From NCBI GenBank assembly GCA_031285465.1, contig JAITWD010000110.1:1-11411 (forward strand): a stretch of DNA of 11,411 nucleotides. The letters are read 5' to 3'. This document shows, one piece after another, positions 1 through 6,047 of the stretch. Below the pieces are notes generated by a model. The model was not told where the DNA came from. It worked only from the letters and a program-made list of their open reading frames with translations, and ran no database searches. The position numbers and the translations under genes are program-made. Within the stretch, counting starts at the first letter, position 1. Every line of letters starts with the position of its first letter. This DNA is from Lachnospiraceae bacterium. GTDB lineage: Bacteria > Bacillota > Clostridia > Lachnospirales > Lachnospiraceae.

Positions 1-1874
1 GAGGTGAAAAACTCCTTCACCTCTCCGTTAACGGATACTTCATACGAAACGGCATTTTTCACATCGGGCCAGTCGATGGTCACGGTGGTATAGGACTGCC
101 CAGTACCGACGATGATAAACGGGAGCAGCACATCTTTATCCAGCACGTTCTTAAGGGTGGGGTAGGTCCCCGCGTTATACTGCCAGGTCTTATCCCAGTC
201 CCAGCCGGCGTAGTTCTCCTTCGTCAGCATCTGCGCGGTGGTGCGTGCCTCCGCCGTCGGCGTGGTTTTTCCGGTGGTATTACTGTCAAAGTAGGAATTG
301 GTCACCGTGAGCCAGTTGCCAACCCCCGCCAGTCCGCCGCCGCCCTGGGCAACCGCGCCAAAGGCGTAGGAGCTGATACTGCTGATTCTGGTGGCACGGC
401 CGACCAGACCGGCGAAGATATTTTCACTGGAAAGCTTACCAACGCTCCCCCCGGCATAGGTGTTCTTAATCTCGGCATTGCTTGCGCTGCCACACAGCCC
501 TCCCACCGATGTTCTGCCAAATACACTACCCAGTGCATAACACTCTGATACCTTAATGATCCGCGTCGTCAGACCGCTGACACTGCCGACCAGACCACCG
601 GTGCTGTTTTCTCCGGTCACGCTGATGCTGGTAAAACAGCGGGTGACATCGCCGTCCTGGACGGTCCCTAACAGACCGCCGGTATTATCTCTGCCGGTGA
701 CCAAACCGGTACCGGTCACCGAGCTATTACTTATCCCGGCATTATACAGATCACCGATCAGGCCGCCGGTACGGTTTCGCCCGGTCACCGTTACACTTCC
801 GCTTACATGACACCCCTTGACACTGCCACCCCAAAAATATCCGGTCAGACTACCGGTATATTCATTGCTGATCACCGTCGTATCACGGATGCTGATGTTT
901 TCGGCGGTACAGGTCTTCATGTAGCCCGCCAGGATCCCGGCATACTGACCCATATCGGTGACATTATTTATAATTCTGACACTCTTAAAGCTGATGTCCT
1001 GCATGACCGTTTCATCGGCGTAGCCCACCAGGATACCGATATAGGAATAGGATGCCGACGTTATCTCCGCACTCTCGATCCCCAGCCCTTTAAAGACTGC
1101 TCCCCTCGTATAGCCAAACAGCCCCACGTTATTACTGCTCTGGTCTCTGGTCACCTTAAAATTCCGTAAGGTAAAGCCGCCCCCGTCAAGACTGCCCTTA
1201 AAGGGGAGGACGTTGGTTCCGATCGGTTTTAAGACCTCGCCGTTAAAATTTATATCAGCGACCAGCTTATACGAAGCGGTCAGGTTATTCCGGATGGCTT
1301 TAAAAGCCTGCGCATCGGCGATGAGGAAGGGATGCTCTTTTGACCCGTCCCCGAGTGGGGCGGCTGATCGTGCGAGCATTCCCGCTTCGGCTAAGCCATC
1401 GGTCGGTTCGCCACTGCCCTCATCGGGCAAGGGGGTGACCGCCGGGGTAAGTGAACCGCCCTGATCGATCGCATCGTCTGGTTCACCGGATGGATCACCT
1501 GATGAGTCGGGGGACATCGAAACTAACGGGGAGGCGGTTTCGTCCGGCGAAGGGGAACGGTCCGGTGACGCCGATGGATCGGGCGAAGTGGTCGGCGCGG
1601 GGGAGGTGGTTGGATTAGGCGCGGATGGTTCGCCCTCGTCTTCCGGGTTGCCGGTGATTGGATCATCATTGCCCGATACCGATCGGATCGATACTGATTG
1701 GAACGATGCCGATTGGAACGATGCCGGGCGGAGCGATACCGACCGGACCGATACCGATTGGGTTGCCTTACCGGCGAATGATCCCGTAGCCTGCCCGGCA
1801 TAGGTCGTACTACCGTTAACCACCAATACCATACACAAGAGTACTGTCAGTGCCCATTTTCTCTTTGCTTTCAT
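1..1874 (-). CDS. Secreted GLUG-repeat surface protein, 3' end outside window
   Basis: The minus strand is open from 1874 to the left edge (624 codons, no stop), so the C-terminus and any wall anchor are missing. Residues 1-26 are a signal peptide: basic MKAKRK, a hydrophobic core, and a likely cut after TTYA. Residues 38-67 are five pentapeptide repeats (SVSVR, SVSLR, PASFQ, SASFQ, SVSIR). Residues about 83-160 are Pro/Ser/Thr/Asp-rich, like a mucin-type linker. From about 176 (GDGSKEHPFLI) to 530 come GLUG-type repeats, seen as recurring TGGLIG, TGGLLG, TGGLVG and VGGLCG segments followed by polar turns and SxVTG strands; these are expected to stack as a beta-helix-like adhesin. Residues about 584 onward (VTIDWPDVKNAVSYEVSVNG) look like the start of a fibronectin III domain. 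The start could also be ATG at 1880, but the GAAGG motif is spaced 8 nt from 1874 and only 2 nt from 1880. Role is inferred as surface attachment or matrix. Family call is firm; ligand is unknown. Confidence 0.88.
   Translation of the reverse strand, partial: MKAKRKWALTVLLCMVLVVNGSTTYAGQATGSFAGKATQSVSVRSVSLRPASFQSASFQSVSIRSVSGNDDPITGNPEDEGEPSAPNPTTSPAPTTSPDPSASPDRSPSPDETASPLVSMSPDSSGDPSGEPDDAIDQGGSLTPAVTPLPDEGSGEPTDGLAEAGMLARSAAPLGDGSKEHPFLIADAQAFKAIRNNLTASYKLVADINFNGEVLKPIGTNVLPFKGSLDGGGFTLRNFKVTRDQSSNNVGLFGYTRGAVFKGLGIESAEITSASYSYIGILVGYADETVMQDISFKSVRIINNVTDMGQYAGILAGYMKTCTAENISIRDTTVISNEYTGSLTGYFWGGSVKGCHVSGSVTVTGRNRTGGLIGDLYNAGISNSSVTGTGLVTGRDNTGGLLGTVQDGDVTRCFTSISVTGENSTGGLVGSVSGLTTRIIKVSECYALGSVFGRTSVGGLCGSASNAEIKNTYAGGSVGKLSSENIFAGLVGRATRISSISSYAFGAVAQGGGGLAGVGNWLTVTNSYFDSNTTGKTTPTAEARTTAQMLTKENYAGWDWDKTWQYNAGTYPTLKNVLDKDVLLPFIIVGTGQSYTTVTIDWPDVKNAVSYEVSVNGEVKEFFT
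1681..1761 (-). repeat. 15-bp tandem repeat, about 5.4 copies, in surface-protein gene
   Basis: Units start at 1681, 1696, 1711, 1726 and 1741, with a partial unit at 1756. The units at 1696 and 1711 are identical (GATTGGAACGATGCC on the plus strand) and the others differ at a few bases. The period is a multiple of three, so copy-number change keeps the reading frame. Read on the minus strand the units encode the pentapeptide pattern [S/P]-[V/A]-S-[V/L/F/I]-[R/Q]. Confidence 0.9.
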
Positions 1875-1880
1875 GTTCAT

Positions 1881-2392
1881 TACCTTCGCTTTCCCTTGTT
1901 TTCTTTGGATAGATTTTCTTTTGGCGGAACTGATCTATGGTGGATATCATATAAATTCCGCAATATTCATTGTGTTGTTTGCACAGCTGACTGTATTACT
2001 TTTTTCTTTTGGTAACCGTCTGATGGTCCACTTTGCCAAAATAACATAATGAAATTTATTGCTCGTTGCTGTTTTAAGATTTTATTGCGCTTATCAATGT
2101 CAATATGACGCTCAACAACTCCATTGCTCACACTGTTAACACTTATTTGCCCAGTCACAGGACGTTTATTACCCAGCTAATTTCACTTGTTTTTAGTTTT
2201 CTAAATATTTCTTAACACATGTCATAAAGATCCTTATCGCTATGCCAAAGTTATTGCCCGATATTATTTCCATTATATGTAGAACATTTTATTTGCACCT
2301 TGAAAACATAACATATCTTTATCAAAAAATCAACCCTATGCGTTATGCAGTCTTAGTGTTAAAATCTCCTTGGCATCAATCATCTTCCCCAC
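1881..2392. other. AT-rich intergenic region, probable promoter region of the surface protein
   Basis: I see no gene here on either strand. Possible short frames, such as a GTG-started 63-codon frame on the minus strand at 1967-2158, have no Shine-Dalgarno and no recognisable protein. The stretch lies between the terminator behind agrB and the surface-protein start, so the surface gene most likely has its own promoter here. Weak -10-like sites occur on the minus strand (for example TATGAT near 1945-1955) but no pair with a good -35 stands out. A GTCA-ATA-TGAC imperfect palindrome sits near 2099-2109. Confidence 0.5.
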
Positions 2393-2458
2393 AAAAAATA
2401 CACCGCCCCCCTCCGGCTCAGCAATCCCATTGCCACCATCCGAAGTGGTTCGGTGTAT
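2393..2458 (-). terminator. Composite hairpin terminator after agrB
   Basis: On the minus strand an outer 8-bp stem pairs ATACACCG (2451-2458) with CGGTGTAT (2398-2405), followed by a run of T at 2393-2397. Inside it, CTTCGG can pair with CCGGAG, and GCAAT with ATTGC around a GGG loop, giving a long stacked hairpin. It begins about 20 nt past the agrB stop codon, where the agrDB transcript should end. The long interior makes it less standard than a simple GC hairpin. Confidence 0.65.
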
Positions 2459-2477
2459 CCTCTATAAACATTTTCTT

Positions 2478-3050
2478 CTACCGCGACCGGCGGTACCGGA
2501 TTTTCCCCGCTGTTAATGACAGTACATTCATCAATTCTCCCATTACCACAATCCATAACCCATATCCGTTGTGGGTAAAGTATAAAATGCTTCCAAGAAC
2601 GATCAGCACGATGATTGTAACGTTCAGCCTGCCGCTGAATTTCTTACGCTCACAAGCATCTACCGGTCTGTTGTCGTTCTCTACCGGAGAAAGCAATTTT
2701 ATAATGGCTAGGGCTAAAATACTGGTGACTATCATAACACTATTATCCAATCTGATAAACCGGACCGCTCCCAATGCCAGCAGCACCGATAACTCAGAAC
2801 AGATAAAACAGGATAAAAAGGAACCCATATGTAAACCGCCGGCAAAACCTCTGATCACAAAGAATATCGCCAATATGACCAGACACTCAACCAACATGCC
2901 CATGATCGCCGCACTTGCAATCGTAACACTCATTGCAATTGCAAATTCCAGACCGATTTGGAATCCATAGGCACATATTTCCTTTCTATCCATCTGGATC
3001 GTCTGTGTACGAACCAGATACTCGGCTAACCGATTTGCTACCTTCTCCAT
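2478..3050 (-). CDS. agrB: AgrB: membrane peptidase that processes the autoinducer pro-peptide
   Basis: The product has 190 residues, the normal AgrB length. The family's catalytic pair lies in the motif RGFAGGLHMGSFLSC: His74 and Cys81, matching His77 and Cys84 of S. aureus AgrB. Hydrophobic membrane segments are at about 35-65, 85-100, 105-120, 142-158 and 162-180, and the family's SPVENxNRPVD loop is at about 120-130. In known systems AgrB removes the AgrD C-terminal tail and closes the thiolactone ring at the inner face of the membrane. The start overlaps the 3' end of agrD by 13 nt. Its own SD (GAAGGA) is only about 3-4 nt from ATG, which suggests translational coupling to agrD. A terminator follows the gene. 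Confidence 0.95.
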   Translation of the reverse strand: MEKVANRLAEYLVRTQTIQMDRKEICAYGFQIGLEFAIAMSVTIASAAIMGMLVECLVILAIFFVIRGFAGGLHMGSFLSCFICSELSVLLALGAVRFIRLDNSVMIVTSILALAIIKLLSPVENDNRPVDACERKKFSGRLNVTIIVLIVLGSILYFTHNGYGLWIVVMGELMNVLSLTAGKIRYRRSR

Positions 3051-3193
3051 ACTTCCTTCTCAGCCTTTGCGTTCCTTAGTGACTCGGGCATTACTGGCTC
3101 ATGAAAAATCCAGTTACAAAATACAATTCCATTTTGGGTTCTGGCTACCGATTCACCAATTCGTGCCAATGCCTTGTTAAACTTCCTTCTCAT
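3038..3193 (-). CDS. agrD: AgrD: autoinducing peptide precursor, 51 residues
   Basis: This short gene lies between agrC and agrB. It has a strong SD (AAGGAGG, 9 nt before ATG) and stops inside the agrB start region. Residues 1-18 form a basic amphipathic leader (MRRKFNKALARIGESVAR). The core follows with Cys26, then NWIF (27-30), then a charged tail HEPVMPESLR. Aligned on the cysteine, Glu+6, Pro+10 and Leu+13 coincide with S. aureus AgrD (CDFIM-DEVEVPKEL). AgrB should therefore cut after Phe30 and make the five-residue thiolactone ring Cys-Asn-Trp-Ile-Phe. The N-terminal cut, and so the exocyclic tail, cannot be read from the sequence; residues TQNGIVF lie just before the ring. The post-cysteine tail is somewhat longer than in staphylococci. 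No other role fits an ORF with this pattern next to agrB. Confidence 0.93.
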   Translation of the reverse strand: MRRKFNKALARIGESVARTQNGIVFCNWIFHEPVMPESLRNAKAEKEVWRR

Positions 3194-3202
3194 GCTACAC
3201 TT

Positions 3203-3230
3203 CCTCCTTAGTTAATGCCCGGCACTAACT
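3203..3230 (-). promoter_or_regulatory. agrD Shine-Dalgarno with adjacent 8-bp leader hairpin
   Basis: On the minus strand AGTTAGTG (3223-3230) pairs with CATTAACT (3210-3217), with one G-U pair and a CCGGG loop. The SD AAGGAGG (3203-3209) follows directly, so the hairpin touches the ribosome site of agrD. A second possible stem, TACCGA/TCGGTA (3260-3265 with 3232-3237), lies just upstream, but it overlaps the likely transcription start and may not be in the RNA. Confidence 0.5.
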
Positions 3231-3264
3231 TTACCGATTAGCCGATGCATTATTCCTATTCGGT

Positions 3265-3275
3265 AGCATAACATA
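3265..3275 (-). promoter_or_regulatory. Candidate -10 of the agrDB promoter
   Basis: The minus strand reads TATGTTATGCT, giving overlapping -10-like hexamers TATGTT (3270-3275) and TATGCT (3265-3270). There is no -35 at 17 bp. The TTGACG of the proximal direct repeat is 23 bp upstream of TATGTT. A poor -35 with non-standard spacing is typical of activator-dependent promoters such as the Agr P2 and P3 promoters. The start site would be near 3262. Confidence 0.45.
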
Positions 3276-3298
3276 AATTTGAGAAAAAAGTACACGCG

Positions 3299-3329
3299 CG
3301 TCAAAATTCAACTATATAACGTCAAAATT
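3299..3329 (-). promoter_or_regulatory. Paired direct repeats, likely AgrA (LytTR) binding sites
   Basis: The 10-mer CGTCAAAATT (plus strand) occurs exactly at 3299-3308 and 3320-3329, 21 bp apart start to start. LytTR regulators bind pairs of about 9-bp direct repeats separated by about 12 bp, which is the same 21-bp period. Relative to the candidate start near 3262 the copies fall at about -37 to -46 and -58 to -67, suited to activation. The distal copy, read AACGTCAAA, resembles the staphylococcal AgrA half-site only loosely. Position and period are the main evidence. The surrounding 3194-3395 gap is otherwise very AT-rich with no terminator after agrC. Confidence 0.65.
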
Positions 3330-3395
3330 TAAAGTTTTTAGTCTTTTTTTTATAATTTTTTTATTAAATTAGATTGTCTCTTTTATTTTATGTTT

Positions 3396-4706
3396 TTAGT
3401 TGCCACCTTTTCCATACATAATTATCATCAAATGAAAAAGACCATCTTCCTTTTCGATAGTAACCGAACCGCTATATTTCTTAACTGTTTTCTCTATTGC
3501 CCGCATCCCCATTCCATGATTTATCTTATCCGGCTTAATGGTCAGTAGCTTGCCATATCGGTCGGTTTTAATATCACCAATATATGGATTAGAAATCCTC
3601 ATGGTCAATACATTTTTAGAAAATTTCATCAACATTTCTATTTTACGTTTTTCTTTTTCAATTTTTTCGACCGCCTCAATAGCATTATCCAAAACATTGC
3701 CTACAATTATACATAAATCATAATCCTCAAACGGCATGTTATCGGTAATACTAAATTCCGAATTTATTGAAACCAAGCTCTTTCCGGCAAAGGAGGTTTT
3801 ATAGCTCAACAGCGAATCAATTACCATATTGCCGCTCTTGGTCTGCCAGTAGGGGATTGTATAGTTGTCCATCAATGTTCCAACGTATTGGTCTACTTTT
3901 TCATATTGTCCTTTTCCGCTAAACCCCTTTAGAATAATAAGGTGATTTTTAAAATCATGAAATAGTTTTCTGCTTTCGAGAAGGACCGTCTCTCGCTCAT
4001 CGCACTGTTGTTTAAACATCTTCGCCTGTTGCTCATACATACTATTTTCCCGACTTATCGCCGCTTCCTGTTGCATCTTGTCATATATCCTGAAAATGAA
4101 GATATTCATAAATAAAACGATAATAATGGCACAGGATGACATTGCCAAAAGATATGGTTGCTCCGACCGAAAGGTCAATTCTTTTAACGTATAGGCAATG
4201 ATCATACTTCCGATCGGTATCAATACCGACATCATCCAATACATCCCCTTAACTTCACCCTTCATCGCCCCCTTGCGGTTAAATTTGACTATCTGAATGA
4301 ATATTAGGATAATCAGCTTGGATATTATCCACCCCCGCAGTACCATATCTTCCGGAACAACATCGGTCGCAACAAATCCTAAGGCAACAATAAATTCTGA
4401 AATATTACCAATACAGTACAATGAAGCGGCAATTAAAAATGCCGTTTTCAAGCTACTTACATATAGGCAAAATCCTATCAAGGTCCATGATATCAGTAGT
4501 ATAATTGCTTTCAGCAGAAACTGATCTATTTTCTGTAGTAAAAGATAATCTACAATCCAAAATCCACCCCATGCAAGATAAGGCATCAGCTTTTTGCTTT
4601 TATTCCGATCCTCCAGAAAGGCACTAAAGTAATTGATAATGATTGGTACCCACACCACCGTTACAATTGTTTCAACATCAAATAATCCATACAGTATCTC
4701 CACCAA
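3396..4706 (-). CDS. agrC: AgrC: membrane histidine kinase, receptor for the autoinducing peptide
   Basis: The product has 436 residues. The first about 205 residues hold six to seven hydrophobic segments, the usual AgrC peptide sensor. A coiled linker at about 207-245 (rich in Q, E and K) leads to the HPK10-type phosphoacceptor motif SRKLFHDFKNHL with His250. The ATPase domain follows, with an N box IVGNVLDNAIEA (334-345) and a G box HGMGMRAIEKTV (397-408). The family autophosphorylates on binding the cyclic peptide and passes phosphate to AgrA. The start is TTG at 4706 or, more likely, GTG at 4703, because AAGGAGG lies 5 and 8 nt upstream respectively. An ATG at 4710 is out of frame and stops quickly. 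The gene starts 45 nt after the agrA stop, so the two are probably cotranscribed, regulator gene first. Confidence 0.93.
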   Translation of the reverse strand: MVEILYGLFDVETIVTVVWVPIIINYFSAFLEDRNKSKKLMPYLAWGGFWIVDYLLLQKIDQFLLKAIILLISWTLIGFCLYVSSLKTAFLIAASLYCIGNISEFIVALGFVATDVVPEDMVLRGWIISKLIILIFIQIVKFNRKGAMKGEVKGMYWMMSVLIPIGSMIIAYTLKELTFRSEQPYLLAMSSCAIIIVLFMNIFIFRIYDKMQQEAAISRENSMYEQQAKMFKQQCDERETVLLESRKLFHDFKNHLIILKGFSGKGQYEKVDQYVGTLMDNYTIPYWQTKSGNMVIDSLLSYKTSFAGKSLVSINSEFSITDNMPFEDYDLCIIVGNVLDNAIEAVEKIEKEKRKIEMLMKFSKNVLTMRISNPYIGDIKTDRYGKLLTIKPDKINHGMGMRAIEKTVKKYSGSVTIEKEDGLFHLMIIMYGKGGN

Positions 4707-4751
4707 TCATACCTCCTTACTATTTTTTTACAGTTCTGTCCGGTTTCGGGC

Positions 4752-5465
4752 TCAATCGGATATCCCGACAAAAATTTTGCGTAGCTTCTTACGCCGGTCC
4801 TGACTGATTCGTAGTAAAATATCGTTATTCATGATCAAGTGTTCATAATAGACCTCCTTGACCATTGCAAGATTAGCCAGATAGGATTGATGGATCCGCA
4901 CAAACTGTGCCTGTTGACCCTCCAATTGCTTTTCGATATTATCCAATTTACCGCGAAAACGATCCTTTTTATTTTTAGTCACCACGAAAACACTATGACC
5001 GACACTCTCAAAATAAAAAATATCACTCAACGGAATGCGATAAAGGTTGCCGCCAAATTCATAACTAAACTGACAGTTTCGTCGGTTTAGTTCATCACAG
5101 ACCGCATCAAATACCTGCTCAAAGTGTTGCTCATTGATGGGTTTGCGCAGAAATCGGAAGGTGGATAGTGGAAACAGTTCAACAAAATAGTTATCATAAC
5201 TGGATACATAAATCAGAAGAAACTCCCGGTTGTTTTTTCTTATCTGAGCGGCTAAGCGGATACCGTCAATCTCCGGCATCTCAATATCCATGTAGATAAG
5301 GTCATAATCATTGCCCCCATTGATATAATTCAGTAGGTTTTGACTGGAATTATAAATATCAACGGTATAATTGACTATTTTCTTCCGAAGGAGATTCTCC
5401 TTTAATAATTCTTCAATTTTATCGGTAATAAACTTATTATCATCACAGACCGCTATTTTTATCAT
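4752..5465 (-). CDS. agrA: AgrA-like LytTR response regulator
   Basis: The protein has 237 residues when started at MIKIAVCDDN. The receiver domain (1-122) has Asp8/Asp9, phosphoacceptor Asp60 in YMDIEMPEIDG, Ser88 in YVSSYD and Lys108 in LRKP. The LytTR DNA-binding domain (about 132-234) carries IPLSDIFYFES, HQSYLANLAMV and the basic DRRKKLRK end. LytTR proteins bind tandem direct repeats, and such repeats occur upstream of agrD. The reading frame extends upstream to ATG at 5477 and 5498, but the conserved receiver start and the absence of a good SD for the longer forms favour 5465. Position next to agrC, agrD and agrB makes the partner assignment strong. Confidence 0.93.
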   Translation of the reverse strand: MIKIAVCDDNKFITDKIEELLKENLLRKKIVNYTVDIYNSSQNLLNYINGGNDYDLIYMDIEMPEIDGIRLAAQIRKNNREFLLIYVSSYDNYFVELFPLSTFRFLRKPINEQHFEQVFDAVCDELNRRNCQFSYEFGGNLYRIPLSDIFYFESVGHSVFVVTKNKKDRFRGKLDNIEKQLEGQQAQFVRIHQSYLANLAMVKEVYYEHLIMNNDILLRISQDRRKKLRKIFVGISD

Positions 5466-5575
5466 ATTTATACCCATGCATATCACAGTCGCCTGCAATA
5501 CTGCTAAAAAACACGGTTAAAAGAATCGAACGCTGTATGGCTACTTTACTTTTATTTTCTTTCAACCTATCATCC

Positions 5576-5601
5576 TTCGAATACGAAACAAATGGCATTT
5601 G
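5576..5601. promoter_or_regulatory. Two adjacent palindromes in the agrA leader
   Basis: TTCG-AATA-CGAA (5576-5587) is followed one base later by CAAAT-GGC-ATTTG (5589-5601). Both lie about 25-50 bp downstream of the candidate agrA start site. They could be operator half-sites for a repressor or short RNA hairpins; nothing shows which. The 9-mer ACAAATGGC here recurs in the terminator stem 100 bp away. Confidence 0.3.
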
Positions 5602-5630
5602 ATACAGTAAATCGCATCTAACTTGATTTT

Positions 5631-5636
5631 ATTATA
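5631..5636 (-). promoter_or_regulatory. Candidate -10 of the agrAC promoter
   Basis: The minus strand has a consensus TATAAT in the context GTAGTATAATAAAA. The sequence 17 bp upstream (CTACAT) is a poor -35. It lies just past the terminator of the preceding gene, where a new promoter for agrA is needed. The leader to the chosen agrA start would be about 160 nt. Confidence 0.5.
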
Positions 5637-5660
5637 CTACAAACTCGGAAAAAATGTAGG

Positions 5661-5697
5661 AAAAAAACGCCATTTGTCTAAACACAGACAAATGGCG
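5661..5697 (-). terminator. Intrinsic terminator after the XRE regulator gene
   Basis: A perfect 12-bp inverted repeat (CGCCATTTGTCT, 5668-5679, with its complement at 5686-5697) encloses a 6-nt loop. On the minus strand it is followed by seven T (5661-5667). The plus strand lacks a T run on the other side, so it acts in one direction. It starts about 20 nt past the XRE stop codon. Confidence 0.92.
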
Positions 5698-5718
5698 CCG
5701 AAAACTCACCGTTAGGAT

Positions 5719-5958
5719 TTATTTATCAAATAGTTCGTAAATCGACACATCCAAAACTTCGGCCATCGCCCTTAACTCAAAATCGGTTACCGTTCTTTCG
5801 TGGTTCTCAATGCGAGAAATGGAACCTCGACAGATATAAATCGCATAGGCTTCCAAATACAGGGACAGCTCCTGTTGACTCATTCGGCGATCCGCCCGTA
5901 TCTTCCTGATCCGATCGCCCACGATGTTGTTTTCGACATGATTAATCACCCGTGCCAT
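5719..5958 (-). CDS. Small XRE-family DNA-binding regulator
   Basis: This is a 79-residue protein that is almost only a Cro/C1-type helix-turn-helix. Residues 15-26 (DRIRKIRADRRM) lead into MSQQELSLYLEAYAIYICRGSISRIE (26-51), the DNA-binding helices, then ELRAMAEVLDVSIYELF (61-77). The start at 5958 has a clear SD (AAGGAGG, 6 nt spacing). A longer frame to 6030 would run through the likely promoter and has no SD. Such short regulators in Clostridia usually act as dimeric repressors, often of their own operon or a neighbour. Its target here is not visible. It is set off by its own candidate promoter and a strong terminator, between the glycan genes and agr. Confidence 0.88.
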   Translation of the reverse strand: MARVINHVENNIVGDRIRKIRADRRMSQQELSLYLEAYAIYICRGSISRIENHERTVTDFELRAMAEVLDVSIYELFDK

Positions 5959-5995
5959 ATCATTCCTCCTTTGTACGTGTTTAATTGACACCTCC

Positions 5996-6001
5996 ATTAT
6001 A
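5996..6001 (-). promoter_or_regulatory. Candidate -10 of the XRE gene promoter
   Basis: A consensus TATAAT on the minus strand lies about 38 bp before the chosen XRE start; the -35 region is weak (CAACTT at 17 bp). Just downstream GTGT-CAATTAA-ACAC forms a short inverted repeat that could be an operator for autorepression. Confidence 0.45.
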
Positions 6002-6047
6002 ATACATTTTTCACCTAAAAGTTGTCTCATTACAGGACATCTGCATT

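Noticed and set aside
556..1464. Several plus-strand open frames in the first 1.5 kb
   Set aside because: They lie opposite the GLUG-repeat gene, whose repetitive minus-strand frame is open throughout and carries clear repeats and a signal peptide.
1523..1801. Arg/Ser/Tyr-rich 92-codon minus-strand frame over the tandem repeat
   Set aside because: It is an out-of-frame reading of the 15-bp repeat and linker; the in-frame reading continues a signal peptide into a GLUG protein.
2099..2140. Possible AgrA-type half-sites upstream of the surface protein (CACTGTTAAC and a GCTCA repeat)
   Set aside because: The repeats are about 16 bp apart, not 21, and match the agrD upstream motif poorly; no convincing second LytTR site.
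1967..2158. A 63-codon GTG-started frame in the gap before the surface protein
   Set aside because: No SD, no family resemblance, and AT-rich spacer composition; not supportable as a gene.
2242..2970. A 242-codon open frame on the plus strand opposite agrB
   Set aside because: It is the antisense of agrB with a low-complexity composition, no Shine-Dalgarno, and no recognisable domain; agrB on the minus strand has catalytic residues and the right length.
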